Source: Sphingobium sufflavum (lineage in GTDB: Bacteria; Pseudomonadota; Alphaproteobacteria; Sphingomonadales; Sphingomonadaceae). From it: a stretch of DNA of 64,000 bases. How positions within the stretch are numbered: position 1 is the stretch's first letter; the number at the start of each line of letters is the position of its first letter. The translations under genes were made by a program, and so were the position numbers. Of this stretch, positions 44,535-52,690 are shown one piece after another. The notes under the pieces are model-generated. The model searched no databases. It saw only the letters and a program-made list of their open reading frames with translations, and was not told where the DNA came from. The stretch covers positions 372,001 through 436,000 of the forward strand of contig NZ_JAJSSH010000001.1 in NCBI RefSeq assembly GCF_021403115.1. Direction: 5' to 3'.

Positions 44535-45494
44535 TTACGGCTTGGGTGCGACCGGCTTCCGCGCGAACAGTCCCTGCGCGCGCAGCCACTGGTCCAGCAG
44601 GTCGGGCCAGCGCGACAGGGCGGGGTCGGACCCGCCCAGACCCACGCCATGCGCCCCTTGTGCAAAGACATGCATCTCCACCGGCACCTTGTTGGCCAGC
44701 AGCGCCTGATACAGCTCGATGCTGCCTGTGGGGGAGACGAGGCTGTCCGTCGTGGTGTGGAACAGGAAGGTCGGCGGGAAAGCGGCGGTGACGCTGTTCA
44801 GGGGGCGGTAGCGAGCATAGTCCGCCGCCTTGCACTCCGCGCGCGTGAACTGGCAATATTGCGACTTGCCCTGCGCGTCTGGCACGGTGCCGTTCAGCCA
44901 CGGATAGGCCAATATGGCGAAGCTCAGCCGGCTGGCCGCCTGCTCGACGGGATCGGCGTCGCCCGGCTTGCCCGCATCGCCTTCGCCCGCGACCGTCGCG
45001 GTCAGGTGCCCGCCCGCCGAAAAGCCGATCATGCCGATACGGTCGGGGTCGATCCGCAGCCGCGCCGCATTGGCCCGCACGAAACGCACCGCCCGCTTGC
45101 CGTCCAGCAGCGGCAGCGGCAGCCGCGCCTTGGGACCGACGCGATAGCGCAGGACGAAGGCGGTGACGCCGCGCGACGCGAACCAGTCCGCCACCTGCCG
45201 CCCTTCATGCGCACCCGCCAGCGCCATATAGCCGCCACCGGGCGCGACGATGACCGCCGTGCCATTCTCCGTGCCCCGCATGGGGCGAAAGACGGTCAGC
45301 ACCGGTGTCTCGTCAGGTGCGTCCGATGTCGCGCCCGGCGCGCGGCCCGGCCAGAGGCGATGCGCCTCCAGACCGAACAGGGTGGTGGTTTCGTACTTCA
45401 GGTCGGCGGCGACCGGCGTCACCTCCTCCGTGCTGCCCGGACCCGCCAGAGATAGGGCCAGAACCGCACTCGCCACCACCGCCCAATATCGCAC
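44535..45494 (-). CDS. Secreted alpha/beta hydrolase (acetyl-esterase/BD-FAE-like)
   Basis: 319 aa with signal peptide MRYWAVVASAVLALSLAGPG. Oxyanion block AVIVAPGGGYMALAGAHEGR; nucleophile Ser159 in IGMIGFSAGGHLTATVAG; Asp and His in HTTTDSLVSPTGS and FAQGAHGVGLGGSDP. It is close in form to periplasmic xylan/acetyl esterases of the hormone-sensitive-lipase type. It could release the acid substrate from an ester outside the cytoplasm. It is transcribed leftward, downstream of the SDR gene with a 95-bp gap. Confidence 0.9.
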   Translation of the reverse strand: MRYWAVVASAVLALSLAGPGSTEEVTPVAADLKYETTTLFGLEAHRLWPGRAPGATSDAPDETPVLTVFRPMRGTENGTAVIVAPGGGYMALAGAHEGRQVADWFASRGVTAFVLRYRVGPKARLPLPLLDGKRAVRFVRANAARLRIDPDRIGMIGFSAGGHLTATVAGEGDAGKPGDADPVEQAASRLSFAILAYPWLNGTVPDAQGKSQYCQFTRAECKAADYARYRPLNSVTAAFPPTFLFHTTTDSLVSPTGSIELYQALLANKVPVEMHVFAQGAHGVGLGGSDPALSRWPDLLDQWLRAQGLFARKPVAPKP

Positions 45495-45589
45495 GCCCGT
45501 CTCCCCTACATCCTATTTGTATGGGTTTATAGCGGAGGTCGGAGCCTGTCCATCGCCCCGCGCAAATGGTTCCGCGCGCGAAGGGCCCC

Positions 45590-46516
45590 TTAGCCCGCGT
45601 CGCGGATCATCTTGAAGCCATACAGCAGATGCTCCAGTTGCCCGTCCGGCACGGGCGGGAAGAGCAGGGGTGCGGTGGTATCGCGGATCGGGCCGATCTG
45701 CGCCGCTACATCCTCCACTGTCCACTCCGGCTGATACACGCCCGGCGTCTCCGCGACATAGGCGCGCGCCATCCGGCCGCCCATCGCCACCAGCATCTCG
45801 CCGGACACGCTGCAATCCTCATGCGCCAGCCAGGCGACGGCGGGGGCCACCATCTCCGGCTCCATCGGGGGGAACTGGCTGGTGTCGATGCCGTCGGACA
45901 TGCGCGTCACCGCGGCGGGGATGATGACATTGCTTTTGACATTGTTGTTCTGCCCCTCGATCGCCGCCGTCTGCGACAGGCCATGCAGCCCGGCCTTGGA
46001 CATGGCATAGTTCACATTGTTGGACTTGCCATACAGGCCGTTGATCGAACTGGTCAGGATGATGCGGCCATAATCCTGCGCCAGCATCATCGGGAAGGCT
46101 TCGCGCACCACATGGAACGCGCCGCGCAGATGCACGTCGAGGACGAGGTTGAAATCCTCATAGGCCATCTCGGCCAGCGGCGCGCGGCGGACATTGCCCG
46201 CGCTGTGGATCAGGATGTCGATGCGGCCGAAGGCGTCGATCGCCGACTGGATGATCGCCTTGCCGCCTTCGGGCGTGGCCACGCTGTCGGTGTTGGCGAC
46301 CGCCTCGCCGCCCAGCGCCCGTATCTCGCGCACCAGCGCCTCGGCAGGGCCTTCCTCGGTCGCGTCGCCGGACAGGCTGGCCCCCGGATCGTTGACGACG
46401 ATCTTCGCGCCCCGCTCCGCCAGCAACAGCGCATAGGCCCGGCCCAGCCCGCGCCCGCCGCCGGTGATGACGGCAACGCGATTGTCGAAACGCAACCGGC
46501 TATCGGGCTGGGACAT
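45590..46516 (-). CDS. SDR-family oxidoreductase, MFE-2-like 3-hydroxyacyl-CoA dehydrogenase type
   Basis: 308 aa. Cofactor loop VAVITGGGRGLGRAYALLLA; VVNDPGASLSGDATEEGPAE and VREIRALGGEAVANTDSVAT are typical of the dehydrogenase part of peroxisomal-type multifunctional enzyme 2. HSAGNVRRAPLAEM; catalytic Ser/Tyr/Lys in TSSINGLYGKSNNVNYAMSK. It probably oxidises a (3R)-hydroxyacyl-CoA produced by a MaoC-type hydratase, which also makes the R isomer, so it fits the neighbouring 47947-49173 hydratase. It is third in the leftward series ligase - hydratase - CoA-transferase - SDR. Confidence 0.92.
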   Translation of the reverse strand: MSQPDSRLRFDNRVAVITGGGRGLGRAYALLLAERGAKIVVNDPGASLSGDATEEGPAEALVREIRALGGEAVANTDSVATPEGGKAIIQSAIDAFGRIDILIHSAGNVRRAPLAEMAYEDFNLVLDVHLRGAFHVVREAFPMMLAQDYGRIILTSSINGLYGKSNNVNYAMSKAGLHGLSQTAAIEGQNNNVKSNVIIPAAVTRMSDGIDTSQFPPMEPEMVAPAVAWLAHEDCSVSGEMLVAMGGRMARAYVAETPGVYQPEWTVEDVAAQIGPIRDTTAPLLFPPVPDGQLEHLLYGFKMIRDAG

Positions 46517-46561
46517 GGGGAGGCTTCCTCTTCACTAGTCAACAGGACTGTTGGCTGCCTC

Positions 46562-47806
46562 TTAGGCGACGATCCCGTCCGCGCGCAACTGTGCGATACG
46601 TTCCGCCGCCAAGCCCAGCAGTTCCTGCAATATGGCATCCGTATGTTCGCCCAGCACCGGCGGGGCGGTCGGCACGGGCTGGGGCGCGTCGACGAATTTG
46701 ATCGGGCGGTTGACGATGGGGATGCGGCCCAGCGTCTTGTGCTCCGTCTCCACCACCATCTCGCGCGCGATCGTCTGCGGCTGGGCCAGCGCCTCCTGTA
46801 TGCCCAATATGGGGGCGTGCGGCACCTGATAGGCGGTGAACAGCTCGACCAGTTCGTCCACCGTCTTCGTCTGCGTCTTCTCCGCGATCATGCCGTTGAT
46901 CTGCGCGCGAATGTCGCGCCGCTTCTCCAGCGTGTCGTAGCGCGGGTCCGGTCCCGCTTCCGGGAAACCCAGCGCGTCGCAGATCCTCGCCCAGAAACTG
47001 TTGGTCAGGCAGGCGATGATGATCGCGCCGTCGCTGGCCGGAAAGCTGCCATAGGGGACGAGGTTGGGATGTTGCGACCCCTGCGGCGTCGGGTTGGCGC
47101 CGGTGAAGAAGGGAAGCTGCGCGATATAGCCGAGCAGTCCGATCAGCCCGTCCATCAGGCTGACGTCGATCAGCCGCCCGCGCCCCGTTCGCTCCCGCTC
47201 GTACAGCGCGGCGAGGATGCCGATAGGCCCGTTGATCCCGCCGACCAGATCGCCCATCGGCAGGCCCAGCTTGACGGGCATCCGGCCCGGCTCGCCATTG
47301 ACGCTCAGCACGCCGGAGAGGGCCTGCGCCACGATGTCGAACGATGGGCGGTCGCGCAGCGGGCCGGTCATGCCGAACCCGGAAATGGCGCAATAGATCA
47401 GGCGCGGATTGATCGCGGCCAGCGTCTCATAGCCCAGCCCCAGCCGGTCCATCACGCCGGGCCGGTAATTCTCGACCACAATATCGCATTGCGCCGCCAG
47501 ATCCCTGGCCAGCGTGACGCCCGCCTCCGTCTTCAGGTCGATGACGATGCTTTTCTTGCCGCGGTTGTTGCCGATATAATAATGGCTTTCCCCCTCGCGA
47601 AAGGGGGGGAAGGAGCGGGTCTCGTCGCCCGTGCCCGGCGGCTCTATCTTGATGACCTCCGCGCCCAGATCGGCCAGCGCGAGGGACGCGGCGGGACCGG
47701 CCAGCACGCGCGTGAAATCCAGCACCTTGACGCCCTGCAACGGGCCTGCCCATGCGCCGGCAACCGGGCCAGCTACAGGGTTCGCATCACTCTCGGAAAC
47801 AGGCAT
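46562..47806 (-). CDS. CaiB/BaiF family III CoA-transferase
   Basis: 414 aa. After an unusual Ala/Gly/Pro N-terminus (PVAGPVAGAWAGPL, residues 10-23) the fold is canonical: QGVKVLDFTRVLAGPAASLA, DLGAEVIKIEPPGTGDETRS and NNRGKKSIVIDLKTEAGVTL. Catalytic Asp186 lies in LGLPMGDLVGGINGPI. It is the most typical of the four, close to formyl-CoA/succinyl-CoA:carboxylate transferases. It lies 45 bp upstream of the SDR. Substrate unknown. Confidence 0.93.
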   Translation of the reverse strand: MPVSESDANPVAGPVAGAWAGPLQGVKVLDFTRVLAGPAASLALADLGAEVIKIEPPGTGDETRSFPPFREGESHYYIGNNRGKKSIVIDLKTEAGVTLARDLAAQCDIVVENYRPGVMDRLGLGYETLAAINPRLIYCAISGFGMTGPLRDRPSFDIVAQALSGVLSVNGEPGRMPVKLGLPMGDLVGGINGPIGILAALYERERTGRGRLIDVSLMDGLIGLLGYIAQLPFFTGANPTPQGSQHPNLVPYGSFPASDGAIIIACLTNSFWARICDALGFPEAGPDPRYDTLEKRRDIRAQINGMIAEKTQTKTVDELVELFTAYQVPHAPILGIQEALAQPQTIAREMVVETEHKTLGRIPIVNRPIKFVDAPQPVPTAPPVLGEHTDAILQELLGLAAERIAQLRADGIVA

Positions 47807-47946
47807 ATTGTCTTGCCTTAACGGGGGGCAGGGTTGGCGATTTGCTCGCCTTTCCCCTTGTCATCCTGGTCTTGTATCACCCTGAACTTGTTTCAGAACC
47901 CGTCCGCCGTCCCGATCGGCGAAATGGGATGGGCGCTGAAACAAGG

Positions 47947-49173
47947 TCAGCGTGTCGGGGGGGGGGCCAACCCCCCCCCCCCCAAGTGCAAAACCAGCGA
48001 ATGCGATCCGCCCGAGCTGGGCAGCTCGGCAATCGCCGTGCCAAAGGCCGACAGTTCGCCGCGGTGGGTCGTCGCCTTCTGCTGGATCTCGACGAACTTC
48101 TTGCCGTTCTCCTCGAACTTGCGCGTGATCTCACCGTCGATGAAGATCACGTCGCCGTCCGGATTGTGGCGGCGGATCTGGCACTTGGACTTCGTCAGGA
48201 AGCCATCGTCGCCGATCCAGTTGGTGACGTGGTGGGTCAGCCAGCTGCAACGCTCTGGTCCATAGTCGTACGAGCCGGGCGTACCCACTTCGCGAGCGAA
48301 GTCGTCGTCCCAGTGAACGCGCTCCGGCACGTCCTTGATGCCGAACTTGTTGGGGATACCCAGGCCCGGATGCGCGTCGATCAGCTGGAAGTGCAGCTTG
48401 TTGGTGCGGATGTAGAGGCCGCCCCAGCCCTGCGCATAGCCGATGAAGCCGGTGACGGTCATCGGGCCCTTCATCATCTTGGGCAGCTGGTCGCCGACAT
48501 TGACGTCTTCCCAGTAACGGGGCGTCGCGCCGCGAATTTCCTCGTTACGGTAGAGGTCGAACCACTCCTGCAACTGCTCCTCGGAGAAGCGGGCGCCGGC
48601 CTTACCGGCTTCCGCGAACTCTTCGCGGGCCTCGGTGTACTTGGAGCCGCGCTCGCGGGCTTCGTCACGGTCGGTGCGGAAGACATAGCTGTCGCACTCG
48701 GCAACCTGCTCGCCATGCTGGTTGAAGAAGTCCACATGATAGATCTGCTGATAGGCTTTACCCGCGAACTTCGTCTCGTGGCCGATCAGATCCTTCAGAT
48801 AGGCTTCGGTGCGGATGGTGTCGCCGCGCAGGACGGGCTTGATCCAGGTCCAGTCGGCGCCCGCCCACATGGCGTGCACGCCGGGCAGACCGCCGCAGTA
48901 GCCAGACACGATGCGGCTGGTGGTGAACAGGAAGCTGGGCAGCGCCACGACTTCGCCATATTTGGTCTTCGCGGCATATTCCGGGTCGGTCCACAATGGA
49001 TTGTCGTCGCCGATGCCGTGCGCGTAGTGGCGGATACCGTCGCGGGTCGCTTCATAGTTCCACGGCTCGACCGTGTTCTCGATCTTGACGCCAATGCGCT
49101 TGCGCAGGTCGGCGAGACCTTCCTCGGTGATCTTGGGGAATTTCGCCCCTGCTTTTGCTGCCGTATCGGCCAT
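47947..49173 (-). CDS. FAS1-like dehydratase + MaoC hydratase, C-terminus running into homopolymer tracts
   Basis: 408-aa double hot-dog hydratase, full-length homologue of the 33637-34845 product. N-terminal half: HYAHGIGDDNPLWTDPEYAA and LPSFLFTTSRIVSGYCGGLP; C-terminal half: GPMTVTGFIGYAQGWGGLYI and HHVTNWIGDDGFLTKSKCQI. Codon use is more biased than in its neighbours, suggesting good expression. The last 20 or so residues (HLGGGGLAPPPTR) are read from a run of 13 C and 10 G, so the true C-terminus is uncertain: slippage or a sequencing error would change it. Confidence 0.88.
   Translation of the reverse strand: MADTAAKAGAKFPKITEEGLADLRKRIGVKIENTVEPWNYEATRDGIRHYAHGIGDDNPLWTDPEYAAKTKYGEVVALPSFLFTTSRIVSGYCGGLPGVHAMWAGADWTWIKPVLRGDTIRTEAYLKDLIGHETKFAGKAYQQIYHVDFFNQHGEQVAECDSYVFRTDRDEARERGSKYTEAREEFAEAGKAGARFSEEQLQEWFDLYRNEEIRGATPRYWEDVNVGDQLPKMMKGPMTVTGFIGYAQGWGGLYIRTNKLHFQLIDAHPGLGIPNKFGIKDVPERVHWDDDFAREVGTPGSYDYGPERCSWLTHHVTNWIGDDGFLTKSKCQIRRHNPDGDVIFIDGEITRKFEENGKKFVEIQQKATTHRGELSAFGTAIAELPSSGGSHSLVLHLGGGGLAPPPTR
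47957..47983. repeat. G10-CCAA-C13 homopolymer hairpin inside a coding end
   Basis: Ten G (47957-47966), CC AA, then thirteen C (47971-47983). The tracts are complementary and can form a hairpin. They lie within the last codons of the hydratase gene. Such tracts are hot spots for polymerase slippage and for assembly error. Confidence 0.85.
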
Positions 49174-49231
49174 CTTCTCAGTCTCCTGTCTAAACCGTCT
49201 ACAAATTTCTAAATGGCATCCAGCGGCCCAT

Positions 49232-49314
49232 TCGTCACTCCGGCAAAGGCCGGGGTCTCCATCGGTGAGGCACTCCGCCTACCGCCCAAGATCCCGCCTT
49301 CGCTGGGATGACGA
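49232..49314. repeat. Pair of inverted REP-like palindromic elements
   Basis: TCGTCACTCCGGCAAAGGCC at 49232-49251, continuing GGGGTCTCC, and an inverted copy CAAGATCCCGCCTTCGCTGG at 49288-49307, continuing GATGACGA. Each unit contains its own stem (CCGGCAAAGGCCGG type). They have the form of the widespread alphaproteobacterial CGTCATCCCGGCGAAGGCCGGG repeats, arranged tail to tail between the ligase and hydratase genes. Confidence 0.75.
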
Positions 49315-49321
49315 TGATGGT

Positions 49322-50905
49322 TCAGGCGGTCGCCTTTGCCGCCGCTGCCTTCGCCGCTTCCTGATCGCGCAGCATCTTGCGATGCACCTTGCCCGCCGGA
49401 TTCTTCGGCAGTTCCTTCACAAACTCCACGATACGCGGAAATTCATGTTGGGCCAGCCGTTCACGGGTGAAGGCCTGCAATTCCTTGACCAGCGCGTCGC
49501 TGCCCTCGACGTTGGACACGACGAACGCCTTGACCACCTGCCCGCGCTGTTCGTCCGGCACGCCGATCACGCCGCACTCCAGAACATTCTCATGACGCAG
49601 CATGGTGTTCTCGATCTCGACCGCGCTCATCGTCCAGCCTGCGGAGATGATGACGTCATCCGCGCGGCCGCAATGATAGAAATAGCCGTCCTCGTCGGTC
49701 TTGGCCCGGTCCTTGGTGGTCATCCAGCCACCACCGCGCCACAGCATCAGTTCGCCGATCTCGCCGGGATCGGTGATCGTGCCGTCGGGGCGCTGCACTT
49801 CCAGGCGCTGGCCCGGAACCGCCTTGCCCAGCGAGCCGGGCTTGACATGGAAATCGCTCGCGCCCGGATAGTTGACCAGCACGACGCCGATTTCGGTCGT
49901 GCCGTACATGGAGCAGGCGGGAACCTTGAAATATTCGTCGATCCACTCCAGCGTCGCCGGGTCGATCGGCTCGCCGGTGAAGGACAGCTTCTTGAAGGCA
50001 TAGCGGTAGTCGCCGCCCTTTCCGCTGTTCTTCATCATGCGATAATGGGTCGCGGCGGCGGACATGTTGGTGATCTTGTAGTCCGACAGGGCTTTCAGCA
50101 GCCGCACCGGGTCGAAGCGCCCGGCAAAGGTGCCGGTGGTGACGCCCAGCGCCAGCGGCGCCAGCGTGCCGTGCCACAGGCCATGGCCCCACGCGGGGCT
50201 GGACGGGCAGAAGAACTCGTCGCCGGGACGGATGCCGGTGCCGTACAGCGCCGCGAACATCAGTGTGACCAGCGTCCTGTGGCTGTGCTTGACCGCTTCG
50301 GGCAGTTCGCGCGTGGTGCCGGACGTGTACTGGAACACGGCCATGTCATTGGCCTTGGTCTTCGGCTGGTAGCTGGTGGGGAACCGCTTGATCTCGTCCA
50401 GCAGGCCCTGATCCGCGATCACGACGCGGGGGTTGCCGTCCTCGTTCACCGCGCCGCGCGCCAGCTCGGCCTTTTCGGCGTTGGTGATGAGCAGCGTCGG
50501 CTTGCAGTCGCCCACGCGCAGGCGCAGCGCGTCGGGACCGAACAGCGTGAACAAAGGCACGGAGATCGCGCCGGTCTGCATCGCGCCGAACAGGCAGACA
50601 TAGAAGGGCAGCGACGGCTCCAGCATGAAGGCGATGCGCTCGCCCGGCGTGATGCCCTGCTCGTCCAGCCAGTGGGCGAACTGCGCCGCGCCGGCGGAGA
50701 TGGTGTCGAAGCTCAGGATTTCGTCCGCGCCATCGGCATGGGCGATCCGCACGGCCGCGCGGCCGGTGCCGTCTGCGTGGCGGGTGATACATTCGTTCGC
50801 GATGTTCAGCACGTCCCGGTCGCCGTCGAACAGCTCCCACAATCCTGCGGAACTGGCGTGCGCCTGTGCATCGGCGAAGCTCGAATAGTCGGTGAGTTTC
50901 GTCAT
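49322..50905 (-). CDS. AMP-forming acyl-CoA synthetase (class I adenylate-forming)
   Basis: 527 aa. Activates a carboxylic acid with ATP and CoA. The A3 loop is YTSGTTRELPEAVKHSHRTL, in which GLPK is replaced by RELPEAVK. A5 is SMYGTTEIGVVLVNYPG, A7 is YFYHCGRADDVIISAGW, and the A10 catalytic Lys506 is in LPKNPAGKVHRKMLRDQ. The nearest forms are medium-chain or benzoate-type synthetases (AcsM-like). It probably starts the pathway. It diverges from the IclR gene, with putative operator repeats between. Confidence 0.93.
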   Translation of the reverse strand: MTKLTDYSSFADAQAHASSAGLWELFDGDRDVLNIANECITRHADGTGRAAVRIAHADGADEILSFDTISAGAAQFAHWLDEQGITPGERIAFMLEPSLPFYVCLFGAMQTGAISVPLFTLFGPDALRLRVGDCKPTLLITNAEKAELARGAVNEDGNPRVVIADQGLLDEIKRFPTSYQPKTKANDMAVFQYTSGTTRELPEAVKHSHRTLVTLMFAALYGTGIRPGDEFFCPSSPAWGHGLWHGTLAPLALGVTTGTFAGRFDPVRLLKALSDYKITNMSAAATHYRMMKNSGKGGDYRYAFKKLSFTGEPIDPATLEWIDEYFKVPACSMYGTTEIGVVLVNYPGASDFHVKPGSLGKAVPGQRLEVQRPDGTITDPGEIGELMLWRGGGWMTTKDRAKTDEDGYFYHCGRADDVIISAGWTMSAVEIENTMLRHENVLECGVIGVPDEQRGQVVKAFVVSNVEGSDALVKELQAFTRERLAQHEFPRIVEFVKELPKNPAGKVHRKMLRDQEAAKAAAAKATA

Positions 50906-51000
50906 CGGCCTGTCGCTGTCCTCTCAAACCCTGCCCGGACTCGCCATCGGCGCTCTTCCGGGACGGTGCAGCCTATGCCATGCGACTCCGGTCGTTGTAA

Positions 51001-51029
51001 ATATTGAATGTTGTTCTGCATATTGAACG
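51001..51029. promoter_or_regulatory. Direct-repeat/inverted-repeat operator candidate between ligase and IclR genes
   Basis: ATATTGAATG (51001-51010) and ATATTGAACG (51020-51029) form direct repeats 19 bp apart, about two helical turns. Within them GTTCTGCATATTGAAC (51013-51028) has inverted arms GTTC/GAAC. The stretch is strikingly AT-rich and sits in the 170-bp divergent gap, the expected position of an IclR operator. Confidence 0.5.
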
Positions 51030-51075
51030 ATGATAAGGGCGTTTCGGTTGGTCATGTTGAAACGACGGGGCGGGG

Positions 51076-51888
51076 ATGATGGCGGAACTAACGGACAAAC
51101 CGGCGGGCACGACTCTCTCCCGCACGGTGGAGGCAAGCAAGGCACCCGCCATCAGCCGCGCCGCCGCCGTCCTGCGCCTGCTGGGCAAGAGCGAGACGCC
51201 GCTGGGGGTTCAGGCGATCGCCCGCGAGTTGGGCCTCGTCCCCTCCACCTGCCTCTATGTGCTGCGCGCGCTGGTGGCGGAGGAACTGGTCGCCTTCGAC
51301 GCCGACACCAAACGCTATGCGCTGGAGGCGGGTGTCCTGACCCTCGCCCGACAGTGGTTGCGTCGTAACCAGTTCAACGATCTGGCGCAGCCCATCCTCG
51401 ACCGCCTGTGCCACAGCTTCGACGTAACGATGCTGGGCGTGCAGATCGTCGGCGTCGATCATATGGTCGTGGTCGCCCTCTCGCAGTCCGGCCAGAATTT
51501 CCAGCTTTCCACCCAGATCGGCAGCCGTTTTCCCGCGCTCATCAGCGCGACCGGTCGCTGTCTCGCCGCTTTTGGCGATTTCCCGGAGGCGGAGCTACAG
51601 GCGCGCTTCGCCACTCTGCGCTGGGACGACGCGCCCAGTTTCGAGGTGTGGCGCGAACAGGTCGCCCAGACCTCTGTTCAGGGGTTTGCGGTCGATGCGG
51701 GCAATTATATCGCCGGTGTCACCGTTGTCGCCGCCCCGGTGTGGAAGTCGCGCGGACGGCCCAGCCACGCCCTTGTCGCCATCGGCATCGGTGACGCGCA
51801 CCGCCGCACCGGAATGGAACTGGGCGGCGCGCTCCTGACCGCCGCCCGCGCCCTTTCGGAGCAATTGGGGGCCGACCTCCCGCGCTGA
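51076..51888 (+). CDS. IclR-family transcriptional regulator
   Basis: 270 aa. N-terminal winged helix: ISRAAAVLRLLGKSETPLGV, QAIARELGLVPSTCLYVLRA, LVAEELVAFD. The C-terminal effector domain has FDVTMLGVQIVGVDHMVVVA, IGSRFPALISATGRCLAAFG and GFAVDAGNYIAGVTVVAAPV. IclR regulators commonly control aromatic- or short-chain-acid catabolism from divergent promoters and bind the pathway acid. ATG at 51076 or 51079. The likely target is the divergent ligase operon. Confidence 0.93.
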   Translation: MMAELTDKPAGTTLSRTVEASKAPAISRAAAVLRLLGKSETPLGVQAIARELGLVPSTCLYVLRALVAEELVAFDADTKRYALEAGVLTLARQWLRRNQFNDLAQPILDRLCHSFDVTMLGVQIVGVDHMVVVALSQSGQNFQLSTQIGSRFPALISATGRCLAAFGDFPEAELQARFATLRWDDAPSFEVWREQVAQTSVQGFAVDAGNYIAGVTVVAAPVWKSRGRPSHALVAIGIGDAHRRTGMELGGALLTAARALSEQLGADLPR

Positions 51889-52072
51889 GCAAAAGGGAAG
51901 TGTGGACGGGGCGGGCTTGTCTTGCAGTCGTCCCCGATCGGTCCGCCACCCGGCCTATCTGCCTCACAGCCTGCGCCCGTACCATACCAGGGCAGGGCAG
52001 GGCAGGGCTTCGCGTCTCAAGTGCTTCCCCCCCCCCCTCCCGAACGCCCCGACCTTTGGCCCCAAACGCAAA

Positions 52073-52100
52073 AAAGGCCCCGTGTCGCCACGGGGCCTTT
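52073..52100 (-). terminator. Intrinsic terminator of the rpsM-rpsK-rpoA-rplQ operon
   Basis: Perfect 12-bp stem AAAGGCCCCGTG (52073-52084), loop TCGC, CACGGGGCCTTT (52089-52100), followed on the minus strand by a T-run from the A-tract at 52071-52075. It lies about 30 bases after the rplQ stop. An 11-C tract lies nearby at 52027-52037. The rest of the 51889-52129 gap shows no gene. Confidence 0.9.
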
Positions 52101-52129
52101 CTATGCTCTGCGGGGTTGCCGCGAAGGGC

Positions 52130-52555
52130 TTATGCCGCTTCGAACGCGTCCTCGTCCGCTGTCTGGACCGGACCGCTGTCCTGGCCCTTGGCGTCGACGT
52201 CACGGTCGACCAGTTCGATGATCGCGACAGGCACCATGTCCGACTTGCGCAGACCGGCCTTGACGATGCGAGTGTAACCGCCGCTGCGGTCCTTGTAACG
52301 CTCGGCCAGAACCTCGAACAGCTTGACCAGCTGGGTGTCGTCCTGGAGGCGCGCATGGGCCAGACGACGGTTGGCCAGACCACCGCGCTTTGCCAGCGTG
52401 ATCAGCTTCTCGACATAGGGGCGAAGCTCCTTCGCCTTGGGCGTCGTGGTCAGGATCTGCTCGTGCTTGATGAGCGCGGCCGACAGGTTGCGCAGCAGCG
52501 CGATGCGGTGGGCCGAGGTCCGCTGAAGCTTACGGCCGCCATAACGATGACGCAT
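52130..52555 (-). CDS. rplQ: 50S ribosomal protein L17
   Basis: 141 aa. Start [20 protein letters not shown] at 52555 is the universal L17 N-terminus; KERD-type codons just upstream include the AAAGGAAAGAG ribosome-binding region. [20 protein letters not shown] and [20 protein letters not shown] are conserved. An acidic tail ([10 protein letters not shown]) extends the C-terminus, usual in alphaproteobacteria. L17 binds domain III of 23S rRNA. Last gene of the alpha operon. Confidence 0.98.
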   Translation of the reverse strand: MRHRYGGRKLQRTSAHRIALLRNLSAALIKHEQILTTTPKAKELRPYVEKLITLAKRGGLANRRLAHARLQDDTQLVKLFEVLAERYKDRSGGYTRIVKAGLRKSDMVPVAIIELVDRDVDAKGQDSGPVQTADEDAFEAA

Positions 52556-52690
52556 ATCTCTTTCCTTCGTTCGTAAAGGGGCCGTTTGGTCGTCGAGCGA
52601 CGGCCGGTTCCCCAGTCCAGGCGGCAATCAGGGGCGCCGCCCGTACCCCGTCAGAAGAGCGGGCCGGAGCATTGCCCCGGCCCGAACCTC

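Noticed and set aside
45566..47821. Long plus-strand open frame opposite the SDR and CoA-transferase genes
   Set aside because: Antisense of two genes with intact catalytic motifs; spans their intergenic gap without any family-like sequence.
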